54,636 bases of DNA from Actinomycetes bacterium (GTDB lineage Bacteria; Actinomycetota; Actinomycetes; Propionibacteriales; Propionibacteriaceae), in the NCBI GenBank assembly GCA_021803025.1, contig JAJZQV010000008.1, forward strand, positions 1 through 54,636, read 5' to 3'. The notes beneath the pieces were generated by a model. That model was not told where the DNA came from. It saw only the letters and a program-made list of their open reading frames with translations, and did not search any database. Shown here one piece after another: positions 8,319-17,798 of this stretch (positions are counted from its first letter, which is position 1; every line of letters begins with the position of its first letter). Both the position numbers and the translations under genes were made by a program.

Positions 8319-9542
8319 ATGAACATTCCCCGCCGTTCCGTTTTCGCTGGGGCCTCGGCCGTGCTCGGAGCAGCCGCTCTTGGGGCCTGCGGCGCACCAG
8401 CCGCGCCAAGTGCTGGTCCGTCCGCTGATGCCAGCAGCGCCGTGCCCCTCAAGCCGAGCAAGCCGGTCACGCTGAACATCCTCGATGTCGCGGGCAACCT
8501 CCAGCTGACTCAGGGCATGATCGACGACTTCAAGGCGAACAACCCCGACATCGTGAGCTCCGTGACCACGTCCGCAGCCGGCGCGCCCGACCTGGTCGGC
8601 AAGATCAAGGCTCAGCAGAGCGCCGGCCGCGTCGACATCGCGATGGTGCTGACCGGCACTGACGGCTTGGCCGGTGGCCTCTCGCAGGGCATTTGGCAGC
8701 CGCTCCTGCCCACCAACGCCAGCGTGCTGACCGGGATGGCCAACTACCTGCCCGCCGCCGGGAAGATGCAGACGCTCGCCGGCAACTACGGCGTGTGCAT
8801 CACGTACTACCCGTCCGGCCCGCTCCTTGAGTACATGCCGAACCGGGTCCCGACGCCGCCGACCAGCGCCGACGAGCTGCTCGCCTGGGCGAAGGCCCAC
8901 CCGAACAAGCTCGAGTACGCGCAGCCCGCCAACTCGGGTCCCGGCCGCACGTTCCTCATGGGCCTGCCCTACATCCTGGGCGACAAAGACCCCATGGACC
9001 CGACGAAGGGCTGGGACAAGACCTGGGCCTACCTCAAGGAGCTCGGCTCGTACATCAGCGTCTACCCCTCCGGGACGACGCAGACGATGAAGGACCTCGC
9101 GTCCGGCTCGGTCGACATGATCGTCACCACCACCGGATGGGACATCAACCCGCGCGCCCTCGGCACGGTGCCGATCGAGGCCAAGGTCGGGACCCTGAAG
9201 AACTTCAAGTGGGTCACCGACGCGCACTACGTCGTCGTACCGAAGGGTGTCTCGCAGGACCAGCTGACAGCCGTCGTGCGCCTGATCGCCTGGATGCTCA
9301 AGCCCGACCAGCAGGCGAAGGCCTACGACAAGGGCTACTTCTACCCTGGCCCCGCCATCAAGGACGTGACGCTCGCCATGGCGCCCAAGGCCAGCCAGGA
9401 CGTCATCGCCAAGTACGGCCGTCCCGAGTACGACAGCCTGATCGCCAACAACCCGACTGTGGTTCCCCTCCCCTACGAGGCCATGGTGGCTGCGTTCGAC
9501 CTGTGGAACCGCAACATCGGCGGATCCAAGGCGGCCAAGTGA
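8319..9542 (+). CDS. ABC transporter substrate-binding lipoprotein (PotD/Fe-type fold)
   Basis: 407 residues. The N-terminus has a twin-Arg-like [11 protein letters not shown], a hydrophobic stretch and a lipobox LGAC with Cys at 24, so the mature protein should be a surface lipoprotein. A Pro/Ser/Ala linker precedes the binding domain, which begins [20 protein letters not shown] and continues with [10 protein letters not shown] and [13 protein letters not shown]; this resembles type II binding proteins of the polyamine/iron/phosphonate group rather than classical sugar binders. It heads a four-gene operon with an ATPase and two permeases, overlapping the ATPase gene by 4 bp (GTGA). The divergent manD makes a sugar acid or its derivative a possible ligand, but that is inference. 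Confidence 0.85.
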   Translation: MNIPRRSVFAGASAVLGAAALGACGAPAAPSAGPSADASSAVPLKPSKPVTLNILDVAGNLQLTQGMIDDFKANNPDIVSSVTTSAAGAPDLVGKIKAQQSAGRVDIAMVLTGTDGLAGGLSQGIWQPLLPTNASVLTGMANYLPAAGKMQTLAGNYGVCITYYPSGPLLEYMPNRVPTPPTSADELLAWAKAHPNKLEYAQPANSGPGRTFLMGLPYILGDKDPMDPTKGWDKTWAYLKELGSYISVYPSGTTQTMKDLASGSVDMIVTTTGWDINPRALGTVPIEAKVGTLKNFKWVTDAHYVVVPKGVSQDQLTAVVRLIAWMLKPDQQAKAYDKGYFYPGPAIKDVTLAMAPKASQDVIAKYGRPEYDSLIANNPTVVPLPYEAMVAAFDLWNRNIGGSKAAK

Positions 9543-10687
9543 CAGTCGCCCCGGCCAAGGAGTTCAGCGAGCTGCGACTCGACCGCGTCGGACGCAGCTT
9601 CGGTGAGGCGAACGCGCTCACCGACCTGAGCCTGACCATCAAGCAGGGCGAGTTCATCGCCCTGCTTGGGCCGTCGGGCTGCGGGAAGTCGACGGCCTTG
9701 AACTGCCTCGCGGGCCTGCTTCCCCTGACGCACGGCTCGATCTGGGAGGACGACAGGCGCATCGACACCATGCGACCCGAGAAGCGCGGCTTCGGGATGG
9801 TCTTCCAGAACTACGCCCTCTTCCCGCACATGAGCGTCCGCAAGAACGTGGCCTTCGGGCTGGAGATGCGCAAGACCCCGCCCGCGGAGATCAAGGAGCG
9901 GGTGGCGGAGGCCATCGAGCTGGTCCACCTGGAGGACCAGGCGTCGAAGCTTCCGGGCCAGCTGTCCGGTGGCCAGCAGCAGCGGGTCGCGATCGCTCGT
10001 GCGGTCGTCCTGCGTCCGCCGCTGGTACTCATGGACGAGCCCTTGAGCAACCTGGACGCGAAGCTGCGCCTGGAGATGCGCACGCAGATCCGACGGCTCC
10101 ACCAGGCGCTCAACCTCACGACGGTCTACGTGACCCACGACCAGGAGGAGGCGCTGAGTCTCGCCGACCGCCTGGTCGTTCTGCGCCTGGGCAAGGTGCA
10201 GCAGATCGGCACCCCGCGCGAGCTGTACAGCCAGCCTGCGAACGCTTTCGTCGCCGACTTCATGGGCTACCGCAACCTCCTCAAGGCACAGGTGACCGCC
10301 GTCGAGGGCAAGCAGGTCGTCGCAGACGTCTCAGGGATCCGCGTGCGTGCGACGGCGATGACCGATCTCAAGGTGGGTGACGCCACCATCGTGGGCGTCC
10401 GACCCGACGACGTGTTGGTCGCCGGACCGGGAACCACCTCAGACGGCTTCCTCGTCGAGGGCCTGATCGAGGTGGTCGAGTACCAGGGTCGCGAGGTGGT
10501 GACCGAGGTGCGTCTGCCCAACGGGCTCAGCCTGACGCTACGGACCGACGAGGACCTTCACGCTGGCAGCCGGGTAAGCGTCGCGGCGGCGACCGGGAGA
10601 ACGCTGGCCTTCGCCGACGACAACACGGTGACCCGTGTCCCCGACCTGGGAGTGTCGGCCGAAGCGGTCGCCGCGGGGGAGTCCTGA
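9539..10687 (+). CDS. ABC transporter ATP-binding protein (PotA/MalK-like, with TOBE domain)
   Basis: 382 residues. The GTG at 9539 overlaps the stop of the binding protein; the open frame extends upstream only as an out-of-frame shadow of that gene. Walker A is GPSGCGKST (residues 44-52), followed by a Q-loop [12 protein letters not shown], signature LSGGQQQR, Walker [12 protein letters not shown] and switch His in [11 protein letters not shown]. The last 100 residues form a TOBE-like regulatory domain ([11 protein letters not shown]). It energises import through the two permeases encoded next, with which it overlaps or abuts. Confidence 0.92.
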   Translation: MTVAPAKEFSELRLDRVGRSFGEANALTDLSLTIKQGEFIALLGPSGCGKSTALNCLAGLLPLTHGSIWEDDRRIDTMRPEKRGFGMVFQNYALFPHMSVRKNVAFGLEMRKTPPAEIKERVAEAIELVHLEDQASKLPGQLSGGQQQRVAIARAVVLRPPLVLMDEPLSNLDAKLRLEMRTQIRRLHQALNLTTVYVTHDQEEALSLADRLVVLRLGKVQQIGTPRELYSQPANAFVADFMGYRNLLKAQVTAVEGKQVVADVSGIRVRATAMTDLKVGDATIVGVRPDDVLVAGPGTTSDGFLVEGLIEVVEYQGREVVTEVRLPNGLSLTLRTDEDLHAGSRVSVAAATGRTLAFADDNTVTRVPDLGVSAEAVAAGES

Positions 10688-11613
10688 TGTCCGCCGGCAC
10701 GCTGCCGGCAGCGGCCGTGCCGACGGACCCCAAGGGGGCCTGGCGACACCGCTTGGCCGACCGGGGCGTCGACCGAACCCTGTGGCTGCTGCTGCCCGCC
10801 GTCATCTTCGTCGTGGCACTGTTCGTCTACCCGTTCCTGTACGGTCTCAGCCTGTCGTTCACCCCCACCAAGGACGCCCCGGGGATCTTCGGCAACTACG
10901 CGAAGTTCTTCGCCGACTCCTACTACCGGAACACGATCTGGCTGACGCTGCGCCTGGCCATCCCGGCGACGCTGTTCAACACGCTCGCGTCGGTGCCCTT
11001 CGCGTACTGGATGAGGGGCCGCTTCCCGGGCAAGCGAGCCGTGACGACCATGCTCGTCGTGCCCATCACGCTGGGGACGGTCCTCACCGCTGAGGGCCTT
11101 CTCAACTTCCTCGGCAACGCCGGCTGGCTGAACCGGTTCCTCATGCTCATCCACGTGACGGACACGCCGCTCAAGCTCACGTACAACTACTGGGGCGTGT
11201 TCCTCTCGCTGATCCTCAGCGGGTTCCCCTTCGCGTTCCTGCTCATCCTGAGCTACACCTCGGGCATCGACCCGACGCTGGAACGAGCCGCATCGACCAT
11301 GGGCGCCTCGACCTGGCAGCGCTTCATGCGCATCACGCTGCCGCTGCTCGCCCCAGGACTGGCCACGACGTTCAGCCTCGCGTTCGTCATGGCGTTCAGC
11401 GTCTTCCCATCCGCCTTGATGCTGGGCAACCCTCAGGGCGAGGAGCACGTCATCGCCATCGCTGCGTACGAGCAGGCCTACACGTACTACAACTACAGCT
11501 ACGCCTCCGCGATCGCGATGATCATGGGTGCTGTCGAGCTTCTCGTCATCGCAGCCGTGCAGGCCATACGGCGCACGTTCTACATCGGAACGACAGGAGG
11601 CAAGGGGGCATGA
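10687..11613 (+). CDS. ABC transporter permease (PotB-like)
   Basis: 308 residues with about six transmembrane segments, beginning near residue 35 after a charged N-terminus. The cytoplasmic coupling motif is ERAASTMGASTWQRF in the loop before LLAPGLATTFSLAF. The ATG at 10687 shares a base with the ATPase stop codon (TGATG). It forms the channel with the permease at 11610. Confidence 0.9.
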   Translation: MSAGTLPAAAVPTDPKGAWRHRLADRGVDRTLWLLLPAVIFVVALFVYPFLYGLSLSFTPTKDAPGIFGNYAKFFADSYYRNTIWLTLRLAIPATLFNTLASVPFAYWMRGRFPGKRAVTTMLVVPITLGTVLTAEGLLNFLGNAGWLNRFLMLIHVTDTPLKLTYNYWGVFLSLILSGFPFAFLLILSYTSGIDPTLERAASTMGASTWQRFMRITLPLLAPGLATTFSLAFVMAFSVFPSALMLGNPQGEEHVIAIAAYEQAYTYYNYSYASAIAMIMGAVELLVIAAVQAIRRTFYIGTTGGKGA

Positions 11614-12500
11614 GCAGCGTTCCCGTCATGGGCCCGGCCCTCGACACCGTCGACACAGGTCGCCGCACCCGGAGGATCGTCGCCACCCCCACCCAGTGGG
11701 TCGTGTGGGGTGGGGTGATCGCCTTCATGATCTTCCTCCTCGGTACGGTCGGCTCCGTCCTGGTCAACTCCTTCGGCCGCACCTGGTTCAACTCGTGGTG
11801 GCCGCAGGGCTTCACCGCGCAGTGGTACGGGCAGGCCTGGACGCAGTTCAACCTCACCCAGGTGTTCCTGGTGACGCTCGAGGTGACGGGAGCAGTCCTG
11901 CTCATCTCGCTGCTGGTCGGCGTGCCGGCCAGCTACGTCCTCGCGAGGAAGAACTTCCCCGGCAAGGCCCTGTTGAACCTGCTGTTCCTCATGCCGATCA
12001 TGGTGCCGCCGATCACGTACGGCATCCCGCTCGCCACCGCGCTCTACCGGTTCGGGCTGGCCGGGAACCTGTCCGGGGTCATCCTGGCGAACCTCGTACC
12101 GTCGGTGCCGTTCGTCATCATGACGATGACGCCGTTCGTCGAGCAGCTGGACCCCTCGCTGGAGAACTCCGCCCGCATGTGCGGTGCCGGTACGGGCACC
12201 ATCTTCCGGCGCATCCTCATGCCGCTGCTCATCCCCGGCATGCTGGCGGCGGGGATCCTCGTGCTGGTGCGCACCGTGGGCATGTTCGAGCTCACGTTCC
12301 TGACCAGCGGCAACAGCTCCCAGACGATCGTCGTGGCCCTGTTCAACTCGATGAACGCGGCCGGCATCCGAGCCCAGCAGTCCGTGGACGCCATGGCGGT
12401 CATGTACATGCTCATGATGCTGGTCATCCTGCTGGTCGCACTGAGGTTCGTGAACCCCACCCAGCTGGTGGCACGGGTGAAAGAGGCGCCCCAGGACTGA
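11610..12500 (+). CDS. ABC transporter permease (PotC-like)
   Basis: 296 residues with about six transmembrane segments. The ATPase-coupling motif reads ENSARMCGAGTGTIFRRILM. The start overlaps the preceding permease stop by 4 bp (ATGA). It is the last gene of the importer operon begun at 8319; no clear terminator follows, and 35 bp downstream a gene remnant on the other strand begins. Confidence 0.9.
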   Translation: MSSVPVMGPALDTVDTGRRTRRIVATPTQWVVWGGVIAFMIFLLGTVGSVLVNSFGRTWFNSWWPQGFTAQWYGQAWTQFNLTQVFLVTLEVTGAVLLISLLVGVPASYVLARKNFPGKALLNLLFLMPIMVPPITYGIPLATALYRFGLAGNLSGVILANLVPSVPFVIMTMTPFVEQLDPSLENSARMCGAGTGTIFRRILMPLLIPGMLAAGILVLVRTVGMFELTFLTSGNSSQTIVVALFNSMNAAGIRAQQSVDAMAVMYMLMMLVILLVALRFVNPTQLVARVKEAPQD

Positions 12501-12534
12501 CGATCCCGAGCCCCTCCGGGTATCCGGGTGAACG

Positions 12535-12687
12535 CTCAGCGAGGCCGACCACACCGACGGCCAGCAGGGCGAGCACGGCTGAGCGACGGCGCAGGGCCAC
12601 GAGGCCGGGCAGAAGCGCTGCCTCGACGACGAGACGACCGGGCTGGGCGAAGTCGTCGTAGGCCTGGCGGACCCGCTGGCTCACGAC
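12535..12687 (-). pseudogene. Glycosyltransferase C-terminal remnant
   Basis: The minus-strand frame reads VSQRVRQAYDDFAQPGRLVV and continues with a hydrophobic stretch (LLPGLVALRRRSAVLALLAV). This resembles the last, membrane-associated part of actinobacterial family 2 glycosyltransferases. The catalytic domain is absent: upstream of the fragment is intergenic DNA next to the aldo/keto reductase end, and downstream it runs into the 3' end of the permease gene. Identification is by eye and only moderately secure. Confidence 0.35.
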
Positions 12688-12772
12688 GTGCACCTCGCTT
12701 TGCGACGAAGTCACTCTCTTTCCGCCGGGCTCCGACGCCGGAGCGTGGGTCTGCGTCGCGTGGCGGAGTCTC

Positions 12773-13600
12773 TCAGAATGTCGCTGTCGCCGGGTCCGGG
12801 CCGATCCGGTTCCCGGAGTCCAGGCCGTCGATGGTCGCCATCTGGTCGGGGCTGAGCTCGAACGAGAACACGTCGGCGTTCTCCGCGATGCGGCTGGGGG
12901 TGACCGACTTGGGGATGACGATGTTCCCCTTCTGAAGGTGCCAGCGGATGACCACCTGCGCCGCCGTACGGCCCAGGTCAGCCGCGATCGCGCCGATCGC
13001 GCCGTCCTGGAGATCCCGGGCCTGGCCCAGCGGGCTCCACGCCTCCAGGGCGATGCCGCGGCGTGCGAGCTCCGGAGCGAGGTCAGTGCGCGAGAAGGTG
13101 GGGTGGCACTCGACCTGGTCCACCGACGGCACCGTGTCGCTCACGGTGAGCAGCCGGTCGAGGTGGTCGGGGTTGAAGTTCGAGACGCCGATCGATCGTA
13201 CGAGCCCCTCGGCCTTGACCTCGTTGAGGACCTCCCAGGCCTCGAGGTACGTCTCGCCGTACCTGATCACAGCCGGCCAGTGGATGAGGTACAGGTCGAT
13301 GTAGTCGAGGCCCAGCTTCTCGAGGCTGGCCTCCGTGGCCCGTCGGGCGTCGTCGCGCTTGTGGAACTCGTTCGTGAGCTTCGTCGTGAGGAAGATCTGG
13401 TCGCGCGGCAGCCCCGACCGCGCGATGGCACGGCCTACACCGGCCTCGTTCGCGTACCCCTGTGCGGAGTCGACGTGACGGTAGCCGGCCTCGAACGCGG
13501 TGAGCACGACATCCGTCGCCTCCTCGTCTCCGACCTGCCAGACACCGAGTCCGAGCTGGGGGATCTCGACACCGTCGTTGAGCCTGATGGCTGCGGGCAT
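12773..13600 (-). CDS. Aldo/keto reductase (2,5-diketo-D-gluconate reductase-like)
   Basis: 275 residues from the ATG at 13600, preceded by AGAGGAG. The AKR tetrad is visible: Asp in GYRHVDSAQGY, Tyr in the same motif (SAQGYANE), Lys in FLTTKLTN, and His in YLIHWPA. Further family motifs are VRSIGVSNF and the NADPH-binding IVIPKSVTPSRI. Length is normal for the AKR5 group. It should reduce a sugar ketone or aldehyde with NADPH in the cytoplasm. It is a single-gene unit, surrounded on both sides by gene remnants, so its former pathway partners are not visible. Confidence 0.9.
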   Translation of the reverse strand: MPAAIRLNDGVEIPQLGLGVWQVGDEEATDVVLTAFEAGYRHVDSAQGYANEAGVGRAIARSGLPRDQIFLTTKLTNEFHKRDDARRATEASLEKLGLDYIDLYLIHWPAVIRYGETYLEAWEVLNEVKAEGLVRSIGVSNFNPDHLDRLLTVSDTVPSVDQVECHPTFSRTDLAPELARRGIALEAWSPLGQARDLQDGAIGAIAADLGRTAAQVVIRWHLQKGNIVIPKSVTPSRIAENADVFSFELSPDQMATIDGLDSGNRIGPDPATATF

Positions 13601-13692
13601 AGCTGCTCCTCTGGGAACCTGGGACGTTTCAGTCGACTGTAGTCGCGACCATCGGCGTCCACATAGTGTCCCGGTCGACGCGAAGGAGTGAC

Positions 13693-13920
13693 ATGGCACT
13701 GCCATTCGTGGTGGACGCGCACCACCGGAACCTGCACGGATCGATCCGGTATCCCTGGCTGCAGGATCCCGTTCGACCCGGTTCACGGGCGACGACAGCC
13801 CGATCCGCGTCGACTACGGGAGTTCCTCGCCGACGGTTGTCGTGGCGAGCTGCGACCTCGCCGAGCGCACCGCATTCGCGAGTAACTTCCCCGTCGACAG
13901 CCTGTACTCCCCGTACGAGG
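13693..13920 (+). pseudogene. Amidohydrolase (fuconolactonase-like) with a large internal deletion
   Basis: The ATG at 13693 has a good GAAGGAG site and encodes MALPFVVDAHHRNLHGSIRY followed by PWLQDP, the N-terminus of an amidohydrolase_2 protein (usual pattern DxHxHxW...YPWL). About 60 bp later, in another frame (about 13853-13920), comes AERTAFASNFPVDSLYSPYE, the conserved C-terminal FASNFPVD motif of the same family. The central 200 or so residues are gone and the two ends are out of frame. The C-terminal piece is fused directly to an opposing AraC fragment. The gene is dead. Confidence 0.65.
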
Positions 13921-14092
13921 GTGAGCTCGACGGACGGCGGAAGTGCCGGGGGCTGGAACCGGTCACGGCCTGGAACTGGCGTGAGAAGTAGAACTGGTCG
14001 GGGTAGCCGACCTCCTCGGCGATGTCCGCGATGCTGCGGTCCGTCGTGAGCAGCAGCTCACGGGCCCGCGCCATCCGGAGACGCTTCACGTA
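13921..14092 (-). pseudogene. AraC-family regulator, C-terminal helix-turn-helix remnant
   Basis: The minus-strand frame reads YVKRLRMARARELLLTTDRS and IADIAEEVGYPDQFYFSRQF, then QAVTGSSPRHFR. This is the second helix-turn-helix of an AraC/XylS DNA-binding domain. The effector-binding domain and the first helix are missing; the sequence upstream belongs to the end of the MFS remnant. Downstream the frame runs into the amidohydrolase fragment on the other strand, so both ends are deletion junctions. Confidence 0.7.
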
Positions 14093-14143
14093 CTCGGTGG
14101 TCGGCCATGACCGCGGCGGTCCTTCGTCGTTTGCTCGGAGCCC

Positions 14144-15013
14144 TCACGACGCGGTGTCCACGCGTGGTCGGATGCGGAGACTGTTGAGGGCAGCCAGAAG
14201 GATCAGCATCGCGAAGAAGGCGGAGGGCAGGAACACGAGCCCGGCACTCAGCGGGGACAGGCCGAGATGCTGCTGCAGGTAGAGGGCAACGACGAAGACG
14301 TTTCCGAAGTTGCCCACCATGAACGCGAAGCCGACGGGCAGCGCCAGCCGGAACCCGTGCGCACCGAACAGGTCCAGCGGCATCATCGGGTGGGCGACCC
14401 GGGACTGAACGACGACGAAGCCGACGAGCGCGACCACGGCGACGGTCAGGGCGAGCAGCGCGAGTCCTGACCCGAAACCGGCGTGCCCGCCTTCGATGAG
14501 CCCGTACACCAGTCCGGTCAGCCCGACCACGGCCAGCGCCTGTCCCGCCCAGTCGAAGGGCTGGGGCCTCCTCGGCGACGCCGCGACCCAGGCCAGGAAG
14601 AACAGCATCGCGATCCCCACAGGGAGGTTGATCGTGAACACCAGGCGCCAGTCGTACGAGGTGAGCAGGCCGAGGGCACGTTTCGCCCCGACGCGGTCCG
14701 AGAGGTTCCCCGCGAACAGCAGCAGGCACGCGAACAGAAGCGTGTACGCGTCGATGATCCACTGCTGCCCGGTCGTGCCGCCTCCCAGGTCAGCCTTGAT
14801 CCTCGCCAGGGCCACGTTCACGATGCCGATGTCGAGGGTGATGAGGAAAAACCCCATCGACGCGAGCGTGATGACGATCCCCGAGTGGGGCGCGTTCGGC
14901 AGGCCCTCCTCGCTCGCAAGGTCCACGTCGTCCACGAGCCCTTCCCTGGCCAGAGGGTCCACGCCCTCGCGGAGCTCGGCGGCGGTGTGGGGCTCATGGT
15001 CAGAAGGAGTCAT
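14144..15013 (-). pseudogene. DHA2-type MFS drug exporter with internal and C-terminal deletions
   Basis: An open frame of 289 codons from the ATG at 15013 (a start at 15034 is also possible). The N-terminus has the expected first segments (VITLASMGFFLITLDIGIVN, QQWIIDAYTLLFA, LFAGNLSDRVGAKRALG), but then jumps straight to SYDWRLVFTINLPVG. In intact 14-TM exporters about 80-90 residues, including several membrane segments, lie between these points. The protein also ends at LRIRPRVDTAS, well short of the usual C-terminus. The frame is still open, but a working transporter is unlikely. Confidence 0.7.
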
Positions 15014-15193
15014 GGACTCACCGTAGGAGGGCATCGCGGGGCCTGGGGTTCCCTGTCGTGACACCCCTCACCCGGGGCATGGGGCAGGCCCTGACCCAGG
15101 CCGCCCCGGCGATGCGGACGACCCCCATGCGCGCGTCCACACCATGCTTCGGGCACGCGTGAGGGTCCGCTGAGACGGCGATGACCGGGCTCG

Positions 15194-16327
15194 TCAGCCC
15201 GTGGGGCGTGCCGAGCCGGCCGGGATGGTGAGGGTGAAGCGGGCGCCTTGCCCGGGCCCGCCGCTGTGTGCGGTGAGGGTTCCGTGATGCGCTTCGACGA
15301 TGGCGCGGGCGATCGTCAGCCCGAGGCCGGATCCCGTACTGGTCGACGCCCTCTCGAACCTCTCGAAGATCCGTTGCGCATCGGCCGGGGAGAATCCGGA
15401 CCCCGAGTCGGCGACCTCGATGACAGCCGTGGCGTGCTTCGGGTCGTCGCCGTGCCGTGCTGTCACGGCGACCGTCCCGCCGGCCGGGGTGTGTCGCAGC
15501 GCGTTGTCGAGGAGGTTCCCGAGGACTTCCTGGATCCGGTCGGGATCGACCATGACCTCAGGGGTCGTGTCCTCGACCGCCGACGAGAGGTCGACCCCCG
15601 CCACGCGGAACCGCTCTCGGTGTGCTGCCAGCGCCGCATTGACGAGACTGGCGACGGTGACCGGCGCGGGGTGGATGAGGAGCTGGCGTTCCTGTGCTCG
15701 GGACACGACCTCCAGGTCGTCCACGAGTCGCCCGAGGCGACGGCTCTGCCCTTCGAGCGTGGCCAGGCTCTCCTCGTCGACCGGCAGCACCCCCTCCCGT
15801 ACGGCCTCGATGGTCGCGCTCAGGGAGGCGACGGGCGTGCGCAGCTGGTGGGCGAGCTCGCCGGTGAGCTGTCGCCTCGTCTGCTCGCTCGACTCGAGCC
15901 GATGCGCCAGCTCGTTGATCGAGCTGGCGAGAGTCGTGAACTCGGGTCCCATCCCGGGATCGACGAGGCGCGCGTGCAGGCGCCCGTCTGCCAGACGGCT
16001 GGCGACCTCGGCTGCTTCGGCCACAGGAGCCGCGAGCCGCCGCGCGGCCAGCCAGCTGATGGCGGCGCCCGTCAACCCCGCCATGAGGATCCCCACTCCG
16101 AGAGAGACGAGGATCGACTCGTCGAACGCGCGGGCGACATGCTCGTGGACGAGCTGGTCCGGGATCGGCCGGACGCTCTCGAGATGCGCCTCGAAGACTG
16201 CCGGGCCGACGAGGAGGGCAGTGACGAGGACGGTACCTGCGCCCGCCGCGATGACGAGGATGTTGTTGAGCAGGAGCCGGGAGGCAAGGCCCAGTCCCGC
16301 GAGCCGCGGCCCGGTGCTGCGTGTCAT
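15194..16327 (-). CDS. Sensor histidine kinase of a two-component system
   Basis: 377 residues. Two membrane segments (about 19-41 and 72-95) enclose a short extracellular loop of roughly 30 residues, so any signal is likely sensed in or near the membrane. A HAMP domain (about 95-147) leads to the phosphoacceptor H160 in ELAHQLRTP, then N-box NLLDNALRHTP, G1 DSGSGF, F-box FERFERAS and G2 GSGLGLTIA. The start overlaps the response regulator stop by 4 bp. It is the last gene of the operon that starts with the SHOCT protein at 18067. Confidence 0.93.
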   Translation of the reverse strand: MTRSTGPRLAGLGLASRLLLNNILVIAAGAGTVLVTALLVGPAVFEAHLESVRPIPDQLVHEHVARAFDESILVSLGVGILMAGLTGAAISWLAARRLAAPVAEAAEVASRLADGRLHARLVDPGMGPEFTTLASSINELAHRLESSEQTRRQLTGELAHQLRTPVASLSATIEAVREGVLPVDEESLATLEGQSRRLGRLVDDLEVVSRAQERQLLIHPAPVTVASLVNAALAAHRERFRVAGVDLSSAVEDTTPEVMVDPDRIQEVLGNLLDNALRHTPAGGTVAVTARHGDDPKHATAVIEVADSGSGFSPADAQRIFERFERASTSTGSGLGLTIARAIVEAHHGTLTAHSGGPGQGARFTLTIPAGSARPTG

Positions 16328-17037
16328 CCCGATCCCATCCGGTAGCCGACGCCTCGGATCGTGAGGATGTACCGCGCGGCTCTGGGATCGTCGCCGAGCT
16401 TCCGCCTCAGGTGGCCGATGTGGATGTCGACGAGGTGCTCGTCGCTGGCAATGCCTGAGGTGTCGTCCCAGACGGCGTCGAGAAGCTGCTGGCGGCTGAA
16501 GACCACGCGGGGGCGGCTACTCAGCACGTCCAGCAGGTCGTACTCCATGCGGGTCAGCGGGACCACCGACGCGCCGACGCGGACCTCGTGCGCGGCTGGG
16601 TCGATGACCAGGTCCCCGAACGTCCGCTGGGCCTCGCCGTCGTTCTCGGCGGAGAGCCCGGTACGAGGACGTCTGAGCAGCACGCCGACCCGGGCCATCA
16701 GCTGGCGCGGAGAGAACGGCTTCGTCACGTAGTCGTCGGCGCCGACGCCGAGCCCGATGAGGACATCCACCTCGTCGGCGCGGGCGGTGAGCATGAGGAT
16801 GTAGCACCGGCTGAACGTACGGAGCTGGCGGCAGACCTCGACGCCGTCCATGCCGGGCAGGCCGAGGTCTAGCACCACCAGGTCGGGTTCCGACGCGCGG
16901 GCGAGTGCGAGCGCTGTCTCGCCGTCGCCGGCCGTCCGCACGTCGAAGCCGTCCTTGGCCAGGTAGCCCTCGACGACACGTACGAGACTGGGCTCGTCAT
17001 CGACGACCAGCGCGTTCAGCTTCCGCGTCGGACCCAC
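16324..17037 (-). CDS. OmpR-family response regulator
   Basis: 237 residues from the GTG at 17037, two bases after the stop of the PepSY-like gene and with GGAGGG upstream. The receiver domain has the acidic pocket D13-D14-E15, phosphoacceptor D57 (VVLDLGLPGMDG), T84 (LMLTARAD) and K106 (VTKPFSP). The C-terminal winged helix is of the OmpR/PhoB type (LTRMEYDLLDVL, DIHIGHLRRKL, IRGVGYRM). It is the partner of the kinase at 15194 and likely controls its own operon. Confidence 0.93.
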   Translation of the reverse strand: MGPTRKLNALVVDDEPSLVRVVEGYLAKDGFDVRTAGDGETALALARASEPDLVVLDLGLPGMDGVEVCRQLRTFSRCYILMLTARADEVDVLIGLGVGADDYVTKPFSPRQLMARVGVLLRRPRTGLSAENDGEAQRTFGDLVIDPAAHEVRVGASVVPLTRMEYDLLDVLSSRPRVVFSRQQLLDAVWDDTSGIASDEHLVDIHIGHLRRKLGDDPRAARYILTIRGVGYRMGSG

Positions 17038-17039
17038 GG

Positions 17040-17798
17040 TCAGACGCCCTCCTTCGCGATGAACGTGCCGTGCCACGTGTGGTACCACACGGCGCCGGTC
17101 GTGGCGTTCACCGACAGCATGCCCACGGTATTGCCTCCAGCGGCCGTGTCCATCGTGTAGTGGCCGGGGAACGCCTCCGTCATGCCGGCGACGGTCTGCC
17201 CCGCCGCGTTGGCCTGCAACCACGCGTTCGCGATCGCCGTCGCGCGCTCCGAAGAGACCGCGTACGGAGCGGTGCCGGTCGTCCACATCATCGCCGGCCC
17301 GAACTCGGTGAAGACCGCACCCGTCGCCGGATCCACCAGCACCTCGGCCACGGAAGCGCCGCTGGCGTCCTTCAGCCCGACGTAGAAGTTCTGGCTGAAC
17401 TGCATCACCTCACCGGTGTGCAGACCGTACGGAGTCGCGGCCGTGTCGGCTCGTCTCCGCGCCGCCGCGATGGTCGTCACCTGGACACCGTTCCCGGACA
17501 GCCAGGCCCGCGTATCCATCATCGAGCCGCCGCCGGCGCCCATCAAGCCGCCCCCACCAGCCCTGCGGCTCAGTCCGGGAGCAGCCGAGGGGACTGCGTA
17601 CGAGGTCGGCACACCCGCAGCCGGACCCGGCGCGGTGCCCCTCGCTGCGAGCCGGCCGCTGGAACTTCCCGGGGCGGTGGCCGACTGCCACGTGCTCGAT
17701 GCGCCGTATGCGACCGAACCGACGAGAAGCAGACCGGCCGTGACCAGCACCGTCCACGGCAGCCAGCGCGACGTCAGTGTGAGGAAGTGGCTACTCAT
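17040..17798 (-). CDS. Membrane-anchored PepSY-like envelope protein
   Basis: 252 residues. An N-terminal membrane segment (about 13-32) anchors a Gly/Ala/Pro/Ser-rich linker (35-90) and a folded C-terminal domain outside the cell. That domain shows two PepSY-like patterns: FYVGLKDASGASVAEVLVDP/ATGAVFTE, and HYTMDTAAGG with VGMLSVNATTGAVWYHTWHG. The Gly/Met-rich stretch GGGGLMGAGGGSMM is shared in style with the SHOCT protein next door. It overlaps that gene by 4 bp and is 2 bp from the response regulator, so it is part of one transcript and may sense or modulate envelope conditions for the kinase. Confidence 0.7.
   Translation of the reverse strand: MSSHFLTLTSRWLPWTVLVTAGLLLVGSVAYGASSTWQSATAPGSSSGRLAARGTAPGPAAGVPTSYAVPSAAPGLSRRAGGGGLMGAGGGSMMDTRAWLSGNGVQVTTIAAARRRADTAATPYGLHTGEVMQFSQNFYVGLKDASGASVAEVLVDPATGAVFTEFGPAMMWTTGTAPYAVSSERATAIANAWLQANAAGQTVAGMTEAFPGHYTMDTAAGGNTVGMLSVNATTGAVWYHTWHGTFIAKEGV

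Noticed and set aside
9137-9538. Upstream extension of the ATP-binding protein frame into the binding-protein gene
   Set aside because: The extension is an out-of-frame shadow of the lipoprotein gene; the ABC fold begins right after the GTG at 9539.
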